Under the pieces are notes generated by a model. The model saw nothing but the letters and a program-made list of their open reading frames with translations, was not told the origin of the DNA and searched no databases. Source: Tannerella sp. (GTDB lineage Bacteria; Bacteroidota; Bacteroidia; Bacteroidales; Tannerellaceae). From it: a DNA stretch of 8,157 nucleotides. Shown one piece after another: positions 1-6,653 of the stretch. The stretch spans positions 1-8,157 of the forward strand of contig JAISOP010000109.1 in the NCBI GenBank assembly GCA_031275525.1, read 5' to 3'. The position numbers were made by a program, and so were the translations under genes. Positions within the stretch are counted from its first letter, which is position 1; each line of letters opens with the position of its first letter.

Positions 1-50
1 TCGCCGTTCACGCTTTTCGTTAAACCGGACTTGAAATCAACTTTTTCCAT
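1..50 (-). CDS. N-terminal 16 codons of an unidentified protein (runs off the window)
   Basis: An ATG at 48-50 on the minus strand opens a frame reading MEKVDFKSGLTKSVNG up to the left edge. A TATCTTTG element (82-89) lies 31 bases upstream, which is what a promoter-proximal Bacteroidetes start looks like. The leader is A-rich (AAGAAACAAAT) and has no Shine-Dalgarno. The visible residues are too few to name a family and I see no signal peptide. The coding call rests on the promoter, the start context and the absence of stops, so it is moderate. Confidence 0.5.
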   Translation of the reverse strand, partial: MEKVDFKSGLTKSVNG

Positions 51-81
51 ATTTGTTTCTTGGATTGATTAAATATGGAGG

Positions 82-89
82 CAAAGATA
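82..89 (-). promoter_or_regulatory. Bacteroidetes -7 promoter element for the left-edge gene
   Basis: The minus strand reads TATCTTTG, an exact match to the TAnnTTTG consensus of the Bacteroidetes primary sigma factor. It sits 31 bases before the ATG of the left-edge gene. I see no clear TTTG -33 box about 19-21 bases upstream, so the call rests on the -7 box and position. Confidence 0.5.
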
Positions 90-299
90 GGGAAAAAAGG
101 ATTTCGCCGTACGCTCATACATTTTATTTTTACGTCTATTTCACTTTTGCAGGCAAAATGCCGAAAAAATACTTTCGATAAGCGGGGTGATTGCTCAAAA
201 ATCGTCTGAATGGAATGATAGAAAACGAACAGGAAAGAACCATGCCGTAATAAATCCACTGAAATGAATGATCCTGTCAGGGAACATGAACTCGACCCG

Positions 300-1988
300 T
301 CACGGGAGGGATGTCAGCCCTTCTCTCGAGGTGATGTTCAACGTTTTCCGGTAGAGTTGGGGGTCATCCAAAACGCTCAGCGCTTTCTCCAGCGCCTTGT
401 CTTCCTTCAGGCTTTCGATAACCTCTCCTTTCTGGTAATAATACCGTTTCACGATTTCGACGGAAATCAGTTTCCTGATTTGTTTTTCGTAACGGAGCAG
501 GTCCCTCTCCAAATCCGGCGTCAGCTTCGCCTCCAAATCGATAAACAGGGTCGAGTCATCCTTCGTGAAGCCTTCGATTTCGGCCACTTCTTTCAGGTTT
601 TTCAGCATTTTCTCACTCTGACGGTCATAGGAAAAGTCTTTTTCCTTGAGATACGCCTTGAAGGTCTCGTAATCCTTGTCAGGATAGACAAATTCTTCGA
701 TCGGGAGTATGGTTTTGTGGTTTTGCGTCCACTGTGTCACGTAATCGAACAGCGCATTGTCACTGGCCAAATAATACAGTATCGTGGGCGTTTGCATCTC
801 TTCCACCTCAAAGTCGGGATGGATACCACCGCCGTCGCGTACCGGTCGTCCGTTCGAGGTGTGGAAGAGGGCCGTCCGGCTGTCCGGGATGGCTGTGACG
901 TTGCCGTCCGCCTGCCGGTGGGTATAGTCGATCGCCTGGATACACCGCCCGCTCGGGATGTAATACTTGCTGATCGTGACCTTCAGCTTGCCTTCGTAGG
1001 GCAGGTCGCGCGTGCTTTGCACCAGCCCTTTCCCGAAGGAACGCTCGCCGACCAGTACGGCGCGGTCCAGGTCTTGCAGTGCGCCGCAAACAATCTCGGC
1101 CGACGAAGCCGACTCGCCGTTAATCAGCACGGCCAGCGGCATCACCGTGTCAACCGGTTCCAGCGGCGTCCGGTAGATCCGGTCGCGCTGTTTGATTTTT
1201 CCGCGTGTCGAAAGCACTTCCTTTCCCTTCGGGACAAAAAGGTTGACGATTTGCACCGCCCCGTCCAGAATCCCGCCGCCGTTACTCCGCAAATCCAGTA
1301 TCAGCGATTGGATTTGATGATTTTGTTTCAGGTCTTCAAAGGCTGTTTTCACTTCCTGCGCACTCTTGTCCGTAAAGCCCTGCAGGTAGATGTATCCCGT
1401 GTGGTTTCCGCGTACGCCGTAGTAAAGCACTTGGTTGACTACGATTTGCTTGCGAACGAGGTCTATCTTGCGGGGCTTTTTCTCGCCCGGACGCTGTATT
1501 TTTACCGTTAACATGGAATTGGGTACGCCTTTCAGCAAATTGCTGACCTGCTCGCTCGAAAACGTGCTTACGTCCGTCGTGTCCACGGCCAGGATGAGGT
1601 CGCCCGCTTTCAGTCCCGCCTGCTGCGCCGGCATACCTTCGTAGGGTTCATCCACCACCACGCCTTCGTTTCGTTGACGGATGACGGCCCCGATTCCGCC
1701 ATATTCGCCGGTGGAAATGAATTTGAGATTGTCCATGCGTTCTTCCGGGAAGTACTCCGTATAGGGGTCCAGCCCTTTCAGCATGGCGTCGATTCCGCGG
1801 CGGACGGTTTTCTCCACATCCAGCGAATCGACGTAAAACATATCCACCTCTTTGAGCAGGGCATTGAAAATCTCCAGCTGCTTGCTGACCGCAAAACGAT
1901 TATCGTCCTGCGCCTGCGCGGATTTCCATCCGCACCACCACACGCACAGGCAAAGGATACCCATTGATTTTATTCGTGACATATTCAT
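300..1988 (-). CDS. S41 family C-terminal processing peptidase (Ctp/Prc-like) with PDZ domain
   Basis: The 562-residue product is a serine protease of the tail-specific/C-terminal processing family, expected in the periplasm, where such enzymes cleave proteins from exposed C-terminal tails. Residues 1-26 form a signal peptide (hydrophobic core ILCLCVWW, then SAQAQ). A PDZ domain spans about 90-166, with the ligand-loop motif YGGIG at 96-100. The S41 catalytic domain follows. By alignment to the motif of E. coli Prc (S430/K455/Q459), S295 in SASSAEI is the nucleophile, K320 in FGKGLVQ the general base, and Q324 completes the site. The LRSNGGG turn is at 233-239. A C-terminal extension (about 400-562) is helical and charged, as in other Bacteroidetes homologues. 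A second Met at residue 3 could be the real start. The gene begins 37 bases after the kinase stop, so co-transcription is likely, although a TACTTTTG box lies in the gap. Confidence 0.95.
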   Translation of the reverse strand: MNMSRIKSMGILCLCVWWCGWKSAQAQDDNRFAVSKQLEIFNALLKEVDMFYVDSLDVEKTVRRGIDAMLKGLDPYTEYFPEERMDNLKFISTGEYGGIGAVIRQRNEGVVVDEPYEGMPAQQAGLKAGDLILAVDTTDVSTFSSEQVSNLLKGVPNSMLTVKIQRPGEKKPRKIDLVRKQIVVNQVLYYGVRGNHTGYIYLQGFTDKSAQEVKTAFEDLKQNHQIQSLILDLRSNGGGILDGAVQIVNLFVPKGKEVLSTRGKIKQRDRIYRTPLEPVDTVMPLAVLINGESASSAEIVCGALQDLDRAVLVGERSFGKGLVQSTRDLPYEGKLKVTISKYYIPSGRCIQAIDYTHRQADGNVTAIPDSRTALFHTSNGRPVRDGGGIHPDFEVEEMQTPTILYYLASDNALFDYVTQWTQNHKTILPIEEFVYPDKDYETFKAYLKEKDFSYDRQSEKMLKNLKEVAEIEGFTKDDSTLFIDLEAKLTPDLERDLLRYEKQIRKLISVEIVKRYYYQKGEVIESLKEDKALEKALSVLDDPQLYRKTLNITSREGLTSLP

Positions 1989-2004
1989 TCTTAAATTGAA
2001 GTTG

Positions 2005-2012
2005 CAAAAGTA
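2005..2012 (-). promoter_or_regulatory. Possible -7 element upstream of the S41 peptidase gene
   Basis: The minus strand reads TACTTTTG, matching TAnnTTTG, 16 bases before the S41 start and just after the kinase stop. There is no matching -33 TTTG at the expected distance, which would fall inside the end of the kinase gene. It may be an internal promoter or chance; the leader would be very short. Confidence 0.35.
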
Positions 2013-2025
2013 GAGAATTTCACGG

Positions 2026-3006
2026 CTACCGTATGATGTTCTCTTTGATTTTTAGCTTTATTGGCTCCCATCGGTTGCCGGGAATCTGAGGCCCGACCGT
2101 TTCAATCACATGGCCGGCCAGCAGTGCGCCCACCTGCGCGGACTGCTCCAGCGAGGCGTTGACGGACTGTCCGTAGAGGAACCCTGCGGCAAAATGATCG
2201 CCGGCGCCCGTCGTATCGACCGGGTTTCCTCCCGACGCAGGCACGGCAATGACTTCCCCGCCACTTCCGACCAGCGCTCCTTTTTCGCCCACGGTCACGA
2301 CCGATATATCAACCTGTTCCGAAATCTTCCGCACGGCTTCACCCGCCGGCAGGCCGGTGTACGCTTCCGCTTCGCTTTCGTTGGAGAAAAGAATCCGTAC
2401 ATACCGGGGAACGACCTCCTGCAGCAAATCCCTGAAACCGTTGACAATATTGAAGTTCGACAAGTCCAGCGCCACTTTCAGTCCCAGTTTATCCACCCGT
2501 TGCAGGATGGGCAGAAACAGGGCTTCGTTGGAGATCAGATAGCCCTCGATATAGACGCAATCATAGGCGCTCAGTGTTGGGTCTGCGATTTCCGCGGCGG
2601 AAAGCGTGGCTGCCGGCCCGAGAAACGTGGCCATCGTCCGTTCGCCGTCGGGCGATATCAGCACCGTGGAACAGCCCGAAATGCCTTCCGCATGAACAAA
2701 GTAGGGGGTTACGCCGGCTTCGCGGACCGCCCGTTCGTAGTATGCTCCCGTTTCATCCGAGCCGATTTTTCCAACGTATCCGACCTCCGCACCTAAACGC
2801 GCCAATGCACGCATCGTGTTACATACCGAACCACCCGGCGCCTCGTCGCGTTTCAGACCTTTCTGCGCTTGATGGATGGTCCGCATTTGCGCTTCCCCGA
2901 TTAAGTCCATCGCCCCTTTTTTCATGCTCATTTGCGCCAGCGTAGCATCGCTTTCCAGCCGGAGAAGTACATCCAGCAAGGCATTCCCAATTCCTAAAAT
3001 TTTCAT
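2026..3006 (-). CDS. PfkB-family kinase, adenosine-kinase-like
   Basis: The 326-residue cytosolic protein belongs to the ribokinase/PfkB superfamily, which phosphorylates sugars or nucleosides with ATP. Visible hallmarks are GIGNALLDVL at 5-14, which resembles the start of adenosine kinases; PfkB signature 1, GGSVCNTMRALARLG, at 58-72; the NESEAEAYTG block from 209; and signature 2, DTTGAGD, at 264-270, where D270 is the catalytic base and GAG forms the anion hole. Length is normal for the family and the ends look complete. The N-terminal motif and the ALDLSNFNIV segment (179-188) favour a nucleoside (adenosine) kinase over fructokinase or ribokinase, but the substrate cannot be fixed from sequence alone. 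The ATG is preceded by GGGAAGAG and, 19 bases upstream, by a TATCTTTG promoter box. It is probably the first gene of a two-gene unit with the S41 protease. Confidence 0.9.
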   Translation of the reverse strand: MKILGIGNALLDVLLRLESDATLAQMSMKKGAMDLIGEAQMRTIHQAQKGLKRDEAPGGSVCNTMRALARLGAEVGYVGKIGSDETGAYYERAVREAGVTPYFVHAEGISGCSTVLISPDGERTMATFLGPAATLSAAEIADPTLSAYDCVYIEGYLISNEALFLPILQRVDKLGLKVALDLSNFNIVNGFRDLLQEVVPRYVRILFSNESEAEAYTGLPAGEAVRKISEQVDISVVTVGEKGALVGSGGEVIAVPASGGNPVDTTGAGDHFAAGFLYGQSVNASLEQSAQVGALLAGHVIETVGPQIPGNRWEPIKLKIKENIIR

Positions 3007-3025
3007 CTCTTCCCAAATTTTCTCG

Positions 3026-3033
3026 CAAAGATA
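3026..3033 (-). promoter_or_regulatory. Bacteroidetes -7 promoter element for the PfkB kinase
   Basis: TATCTTTG on the minus strand is an exact TAnnTTTG match, 19 bases upstream of the kinase ATG. No TTTG lies at the ideal -33 distance; a TTTTTG at 3045-3050 is too close (about 11 bases). Confidence 0.55.
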
Positions 3034-3074
3034 GGGTATATTCTCAAAAATAGAGAATGAATCATACGCCTAAC

Positions 3075-3112
3075 CTCTCCCCCGACCTCCTCTCCACAAG
3101 AGAGGGGGAGAG
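3075..3112. repeat. GC-rich imperfect palindrome in the gene-free stretch
   Basis: CTCTCCCCC (3075-3083) pairs perfectly with GGGGGAGAG (3104-3112). Inside it, TCTC (3091-3094) pairs with GAGA (3100-3103) around a CACAA loop. No T-run follows on either strand, so it does not look like an intrinsic terminator. The pyrimidine/purine strand bias and the shape resemble short interspersed palindromic repeats found in many bacterial chromosomes. Whether this one is repeated elsewhere cannot be seen here. Confidence 0.55.
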
Positions 3113-3179
3113 TGACGTCGATTTACAACGCTTGCTGCACAAAATTATTCTATCTTGAACCGCATCACTTTGAACCTGC

Positions 3180-3383
3180 TTAAAAATGAGATATGCCGAA
3201 GTCGGCAGCAATGTGCGCATACGTACGGCAATGCTCAGTTTCGACGAACGACCGCCTCGTCCGTGTTTAGCAGCGTATGCCTTGACCAATCCCCCCTACC
3301 ATTACCGCGAAAGTATCGGGTTTTACTCCTGTCAGGCGACGAAATTCTTCCGACCGGTAATTCTTGATGTTTTCGTATTTCAT
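3180..3383 (-). pseudogene. Decayed, truncated IS5-family-type transposase remnant
   Basis: Reading the minus strand from the ATG at 3381-3383 gives MKYENIKNYRSEEFRRLTG followed by VKPDTFAVMV. This is the usual N-terminus of IS5-type (HARBI1-like DDE) transposases of Bacteroidetes. The frame then fails in a G run near 3295-3300. The matching continuation, KAYAAKHGRGGRSSKLSI, appears in another frame (about 3230-3285). The original frame then resumes with RTYAHIAADFGISHF and a TAA at 3180-3182. Compared with my memory of intact family members, about a dozen residues (the LLMTLEYWREY region) are missing between SKLSI and RTYAHI, and everything after GIS, including the DDE catalytic part, is gone. 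It is therefore non-functional. The family call is from recognition of this N-terminal pattern, not a search. The long single-frame ORFs that overlap here are by-products. Confidence 0.75.
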
Positions 3384-3458
3384 GCTGCAATATTACACTT
3401 ATTGATTCAGTTTCACAAGACAAACACTCTATTGAGTTTTCATGCAATATTCAAACAA
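3384..3458. other. AT-rich spacer between transposase remnant and tRNA terminator
   Basis: No gene is seen. TGCAATATT occurs twice as a direct repeat (3386-3394 and 3443-3451). On the minus strand, GAGTGTTTGTC lies upstream of the remnant's ATG at about the distance where an IS terminal repeat would be expected, but its partner end is missing, so this cannot be confirmed. Confidence 0.3.
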
Positions 3459-3494
3459 AAAATCACCTGAAAATATTAATAATCAGGTGATTTT
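3459..3494 (-). terminator. Rho-independent terminator after the tRNA pair
   Basis: On the minus strand AAAATCACCTGA pairs perfectly over 12 bp with TCAGGTGATTTT, separated by a 12-base AT-rich loop. The 3' arm runs into a TTTTTT tract. It starts 8 bases after the end of tRNA-Gly and is well placed to end the tRNA-Tyr/tRNA-Gly transcript. The A/T-flanked symmetry may also allow it to work on the plus strand. Confidence 0.85.
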
Positions 3495-3502
3495 CGATTT
3501 CG

Positions 3503-3575
3503 AGCGGAAGACGGGACTCAAACCCGCGACCCTCAGCTTGGAAGGCTAATGCTCTATCGACTGAGCTACTTCCGC
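3503..3575 (-). tRNA. tRNA-Gly (anticodon TCC)
   Basis: The 73-base minus-strand sequence folds as a cloverleaf. The acceptor GCGGAAG pairs with CTTCCGC, the D-stem is GCTC/GAGC, and the anticodon stem TTAGC/GCTGA encloses the loop CTTCCAA (anticodon TCC, reading GGA). The T-arm is GCGGG-TTTGAGT-CCCGT. The discriminator base is T and the 3' CCA is not encoded (CGA follows). It lies 59 bases downstream of tRNA-Tyr and is probably co-transcribed with it. Confidence 0.95.
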
Positions 3576-3634
3576 GTACCCATTGAGAACTAAAAACATG
3601 GAAAACGGAAAATCTCTTTTATCTCGTTTGTCCG

Positions 3635-3717
3635 TGGGCAGTGATGGATTCGAACCACCGAAGGCGTAAGCCAGCTGAGTTACAGTCAGCCCCATTTGGC
3701 CACTCTGGTAACTGCCC
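3635..3717 (-). tRNA. tRNA-Tyr (anticodon GTA)
   Basis: The 83-base minus-strand sequence has acceptor GGGCAGT pairing with ACTGCCC and discriminator A. The anticodon stem CTGA/TCAG closes the loop CTGTAAC (anticodon GTA). A long class II variable arm is present, as expected for bacterial tRNA-Tyr, and the T-loop is TTCGAAT. CCA is not encoded. A strong promoter lies directly upstream, and tRNA-Gly follows. Confidence 0.95.
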
Positions 3718-3732
3718 TTTTCAAAAGCGACG

Positions 3733-3763
3733 CAAAGATACGCCTATTTTTTCAATCTGCAAA
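3733..3763 (-). promoter_or_regulatory. Near-consensus Bacteroidetes promoter for the tRNA-Tyr/tRNA-Gly unit
   Basis: On the minus strand TTTG (3760-3763) and TATCTTTG (3733-3740) are separated by exactly 19 bases, matching the TTTG-N19-TAnnTTTG consensus. The -7 box ends 15 bases before tRNA-Tyr. The -33 box lies inside the last codons of ribH and the -7 box just past its stop, so the tRNAs have their own promoter despite following ribH closely. Confidence 0.8.
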
Positions 3764-4238
3764 CAAAATCGGCCATTTTCATTGCGGTGATCGCCGCTTC
3801 ATCGCCTTTGTTCCCGTAACGTCCGCCGGCGCGTTCTTCCGCCTGGCATAGCGTGTCGGTCGTTAACAATCCGAAAATAAACGGAATGTTGTATTGCAGA
3901 TTCAGCGATGTAAGACCTTGCGTAACCCCTGAACAGACGTAGTCAAAGTGCGGCGTATCTCCCCGAATCACACAGCCCAACGCGATTACGACATCCACTT
4001 CCCGGTGTTCGGCCAATTGTCGGGCGCCAAACGTTAGCTCAAAACTGCCCGGCACACGTTCGACGTAAATGTTTTCTGCTTTGACGCCGTGACGTTCCAG
4101 CGTGTTGCACGCCCCTTCCAGTAATTTTTCGGTAATCGCCTGATTCCATTCCGATACGACAATTCCCACGCGCAGGAAGGAGGCGTCGGGCACACTGTCG
4201 AAATTGTAGTTAGATAGATGCTGATACGCGGTTGCCAT
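3744..4238 (-). CDS. ribH: 6,7-dimethyl-8-ribityllumazine synthase
   Basis: The enzyme condenses 5-amino-6-ribitylaminouracil with 3,4-dihydroxy-2-butanone 4-phosphate to give the lumazine precursor of riboflavin. It normally assembles as a pentamer or 60-mer shell in the cytosol. With the start at 4238 the protein has 164 residues. SEWN at 29-32 and PGSFEL at 63-68 form substrate loops. GCVIRGDTPHFDYV at 88-101 carries the phosphate-binding loop and the catalytic histidine H97. NKGDEAA is at 143-149. I chose this ATG (MATAYQHLS) because it matches the N-terminus known for Bacteroidales RibH and leaves a 4-base gap after the TPR gene. The frame is open to an earlier ATG at 4268, which would add ten residues and overlap the TPR gene. 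No other rib genes are in the window. Confidence 0.96.
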   Translation of the reverse strand: MATAYQHLSNYNFDSVPDASFLRVGIVVSEWNQAITEKLLEGACNTLERHGVKAENIYVERVPGSFELTFGARQLAEHREVDVVIALGCVIRGDTPHFDYVCSGVTQGLTSLNLQYNIPFIFGLLTTDTLCQAEERAGGRYGNKGDEAAITAMKMADFVCRLKK

Positions 4239-4242
4239 GAAT

Positions 4243-4932
4243 TTATTTCTTTGACAGGATTTCGGCACGGGTGATATACTTGTCGATGTCCATGGCCTCC
4301 ATCGACCGGTTATATTTCTCCTTGATAGCCGTATAAGCGTTAATCGCGTCCTTGTATTGATTCAGGCTTTCGTAAGCAATACCGGCTTTCTTGAGATATA
4401 TCGGGCTGAGAATTTCGTTGTTTACCTTCAATGCAGCTTTTTCAAAATAACGGATGCCTTCTTCCACCTCGCCGATGCTTACATAACAGTCACCAATCAG
4501 GCCGATCATCGCTGGCGCAATCTGTGTATCGTTGCTGCTAAATGATTTCAAGTATTTGATAGCCGTTTGCGGGTCGCCCAGTCTGTAATAGCAGATACCG
4601 GCGTAGGCTTTGGCCAGATTCCCGGCTTTCGTGGAACCATACTGGTCTATAATCACATCAAAACCTTCATAGTCGAGACCATTCCCATTCAGAGCCAGGG
4701 CAAAGGAATCCCGTTCAAAATACTGCTCCCCCTTGAAAATGGCCAATGTAGCCTTTTCTTCCCGCGGTACGGCATATCCGTAATGATAGGCCAGATAGAG
4801 GCCAATCACGACAGCTACTACCGTCAATCCGTAAATCAACAGGTTCTTGTTTTTCTCAATAAAACGCTCTGAACGTGAAAGAATTTCATCGACTTCCAGT
4901 TCTTTTTCATTCTCTTTTTTCTTGTTTGCCAT
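4243..4932 (-). CDS. Membrane-anchored tetratricopeptide-repeat protein
   Basis: The 229-residue protein has a charged cytosolic N-terminus (1-30, rich in K and E), one transmembrane helix at about 31-50 (LLIYGLTVVAVVIGLYLAYH), then an extracytoplasmic part with TPR-like helical repeats. The clearest repeats are at about 106-133 (AKAYAGICYYRLGDPQTAIK), 140-170 (IGDCYVSIGEVEEGIRYFEKA) and 177-207 (AGIAYESLNQYKDAINAY). The layout, with a short N-terminal anchor followed by TPRs, is like YfgM-type proteins, which act as protein-interaction platforms at the inner membrane. The precise role here is unknown. It is the first gene of a pair with ribH (4-base gap) and is divergent from recF, an arrangement I recall from other Bacteroidales. 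Confidence 0.85.
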   Translation of the reverse strand: MANKKKENEKELEVDEILSRSERFIEKNKNLLIYGLTVVAVVIGLYLAYHYGYAVPREEKATLAIFKGEQYFERDSFALALNGNGLDYEGFDVIIDQYGSTKAGNLAKAYAGICYYRLGDPQTAIKYLKSFSSNDTQIAPAMIGLIGDCYVSIGEVEEGIRYFEKAALKVNNEILSPIYLKKAGIAYESLNQYKDAINAYTAIKEKYNRSMEAMDIDKYITRAEILSKK

Positions 4933-4978
4933 ATATGATGTTTTTATTTTAATTTTCCATTGCTCTTGATTTAGCGGA

Positions 4979-4986
4979 CAAAATTA
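4979..4986 (-). promoter_or_regulatory. -7 promoter element for the TPR-ribH operon
   Basis: TAATTTTG on the minus strand matches TAnnTTTG and lies 46 bases before the TPR ATG. TTG and TTTG boxes near 5011-5018 are slightly far for a canonical -33. It faces away from the recF promoter within the same 151-bp spacer. Confidence 0.5.
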
Positions 4987-5028
4987 GTTTTTTTCGCGGA
5001 TATAAGCCTACAATCAAAGTATATTTTT

Positions 5029-5036
5029 TATTTTTG
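5029..5036 (+). promoter_or_regulatory. -7 promoter element for the recF operon
   Basis: TATTTTTG matches TAnnTTTG, 47 bases upstream of the recF ATG. No good -33 box is visible at 19-21 bases. The surrounding spacer (4933-5083) is AT-rich and contains no gene. Confidence 0.45.
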
Positions 5037-5083
5037 TGCTGTCATCCGTCAGGATGTTTTTCTCCTGAGCGTTACACAAAGAT

Positions 5084-6187
5084 ATGATACTTAAAAAATT
5101 ATCTATTTTAAATTACAAGAATATCCTACAGGCGGAAATCCACTGTTCGGCCAAGATGAACTGTTTTTTCGGGAATAACGGGATGGGGAAGACGAACCTG
5201 CTGGATGCCGTTTACTATCTCTCTTTCTGCAAAAGCCATACCTATACGCCCGAAGGACAGCTGATCCACCAGGGGGAAGACCTGTGTGTGCTTCAGGGAG
5301 AATACGATTTCGACGGTAACAAGGAGGAGATTTTCTGTGCTTTGCGCCGGGGACAGCGCAAACAGTTCAAACGGAATCAAAAGGCCTACGACAAATTGTC
5401 GGAGCATATCGGGCTGCTGCCCTTGGTCATTGTTTCGCCGGCCGACTCGGAGTTGATCCGGGGCGGGAGCGAAGAACGCCGCCGCCTGTTGGACCTCCTG
5501 ATTTCACAGCAGGACAAAACTTATTTACATGCGCTGATACAATATAATAAAGCGCTGACGCAGCGCAACGCGATGCTCCGGAACCAGAGCCGCGACCGGG
5601 GCTTATACGAAGTCTTGGAGATGCAGCTGGGGATGCACGGACAAGTGATTTTTGAAAAACGCGACCGCATGGTGAATACCTTCACTCCGCTTTTCAACGA
5701 GTATTACCGGATCGTTTGCCGGTCGGCCGAAACGGTTGGACTGCACTATCTTTCCCTGCTTCGCGAGGGACGGCTGGAGGAAATCCTGGCCGCAAACCGG
5801 GAGCGGGAGTGTCTTGTCGGGCATACGCTGGCGGGTATCCACAAGGATGACATGGAAATGACGCTCGACGACCGGCTGATTCGCCAGAGTGGTTCGCAGG
5901 GACAGAACAAGACGTTCCTCATTGCGCTCAAACTGGCACAGTTCACGCTGCTGGCCATGCTGGGCGACACCAAACCGATCCTTTTGCTTGACGACATCTT
6001 TGACAAGCTGGACGCCGAGCGTGTGGAGCAGATTATCAAATTGGTGAGCGGTAGCCGTTTCGGGCAAATCTTCATCACGGATACCAACCGTAAATACCTC
6101 GACCGCATATTGGCGGAGATCAATCAGGACTATACCCTATTTAAAACAGATAGAGGCGCCGTGGTGCCGATGGAGGAAAAAACATGA
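5084..6187 (+). CDS. recF: DNA replication and repair protein RecF
   Basis: RecF is an SMC-like ATPase that binds DNA at single-strand gaps and works with RecO/RecR to load RecA. The 367-residue length is normal. The start LSILNYKNI is the usual first strand. Walker A GNNGMGKT is at 30-37, and the family motif VIVSPADSELIRGGSEERRRLLD runs from about 115 to 137. The ABC-type signature SGSQGQNK is at 269-276, Walker B ILLLDDIFDKLD at 299-310 with the D303/D304 pair, and the ITDTN switch at 331-335. All ATPase motifs are intact. The ATG has an A-rich leader without Shine-Dalgarno, normal for the phylum. The stop overlaps the next gene by ATGA (6184-6187), so translation is probably coupled. Confidence 0.97.
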   Translation: MILKKLSILNYKNILQAEIHCSAKMNCFFGNNGMGKTNLLDAVYYLSFCKSHTYTPEGQLIHQGEDLCVLQGEYDFDGNKEEIFCALRRGQRKQFKRNQKAYDKLSEHIGLLPLVIVSPADSELIRGGSEERRRLLDLLISQQDKTYLHALIQYNKALTQRNAMLRNQSRDRGLYEVLEMQLGMHGQVIFEKRDRMVNTFTPLFNEYYRIVCRSAETVGLHYLSLLREGRLEEILAANRERECLVGHTLAGIHKDDMEMTLDDRLIRQSGSQGQNKTFLIALKLAQFTLLAMLGDTKPILLLDDIFDKLDAERVEQIIKLVSGSRFGQIFITDTNRKYLDRILAEINQDYTLFKTDRGAVVPMEEKT

Positions 6188-6477
6188 AACGAACAAACGC
6201 TGAAAGCATCGGGGAGATACTGCAACATTTCTACGACACACATCCGCTGGTCAGGCAGAAGTTGCAGGAGGTCCGTATCCGGCGTGCCTGGGGCGCTGTG
6301 CTGGGCAATATGGTGATGCATGCTACGCGGAATCTGTATGTGAAAAACGGAATACTCTACGTGTCGGTTCATTCGTCGGTGCTGCGAAACGAACTGATGC
6401 TGAATCGCGAAAGCATTGTCAGGCGGCTGAATGACTCGGCCGGTGAAGAGGTGATTCGCGACATGGTCCTTCGCTAA
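6184..6477 (+). CDS. DUF721 / DciA-like protein
   Basis: The 97-residue product has the DUF721 pattern: an N-terminal helix (IGEILQHFYDTHPL), a central RIRRAWGAVLGNMVMHATRN block with the conserved Trp at residue 35, then LYVKNGILYVSVHSSVLRNEL and a closing helix ending VRRLN. Members of this family include DciA, which in many bacteria helps load or operate the replicative helicase DnaB where DnaC is absent. The recF neighbourhood fits a replication role, but this short form is only the core domain, so the function is inferred. It overlaps recF by four bases and ends 81 bases before a strong terminator. Confidence 0.85.
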   Translation: MKRTNAESIGEILQHFYDTHPLVRQKLQEVRIRRAWGAVLGNMVMHATRNLYVKNGILYVSVHSSVLRNELMLNRESIVRRLNDSAGEEVIRDMVLR

Positions 6478-6558
6478 GGAACGGTCAATTATCCGGATGG
6501 CTCGTGCCTTGCATGGATGAAAATCATACTTTTCGTGACCGGTTACCGGTGGGAGATA

Positions 6559-6592
6559 AAGAAGTCCGGGCTTTCTCAAACCCGGACTTCTT
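6559..6592. terminator. Bidirectional intrinsic terminator between convergent genes
   Basis: AAGAAGTCCGGG (6559-6570) pairs perfectly with CCCGGACTTCTT (6581-6592) around a 10-base loop. T-rich bases follow on both strands (TTCTTGTAT on plus, CTTCTTTATC on minus), though neither has a long T run. It lies between the stop of the DUF721 gene and the stop of the convergent secreted-protein gene. Confidence 0.8.
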
Positions 6593-6653
6593 GTATAATA
6601 AGGGGAGGGGGCTTTTGACACACCCTCATTTCCCGTTGTAAGTGAGCTTCCGT

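Noticed and set aside
20..259. Minus-strand 79-codon frame, plus a 35-codon frame at 136-243 in the same spacer
   Set aside because: Neither shows a recognisable motif, and the longer one overlaps the promoter and start of the left-edge gene in another frame. I treat 51-299 as a spacer.
264..1511. A 415-codon plus-strand open frame
   Set aside because: It lies entirely antisense to the S41 peptidase, whose catalytic motifs and signal peptide are unmistakable. The antisense product has no recognisable domain.
2110..2945. Plus-strand open frames of 97-228 codons
   Set aside because: They are antisense to the PfkB kinase and arise from its codon bias; no domain is visible.
3062..3470. Several ORFs of 70-94 codons on both strands in the gene-free stretch
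   Set aside because: One carries the middle piece of the transposase remnant in a shifted frame by chance; the others are shadows of it. None is an intact gene.
6538..6550. ACCGGT-T-ACCGGT tandem palindromes after the DUF721 gene
   Set aside because: Short and self-complementary, with no clear operator context. They could arise by chance in a G+C-moderate spacer.
6130..6621. Minus-strand 163-codon frame opposite the DUF721 gene
   Set aside because: It covers the antisense of recF's end, the DUF721 gene and the terminator hairpin, so it cannot be a normal coding region.
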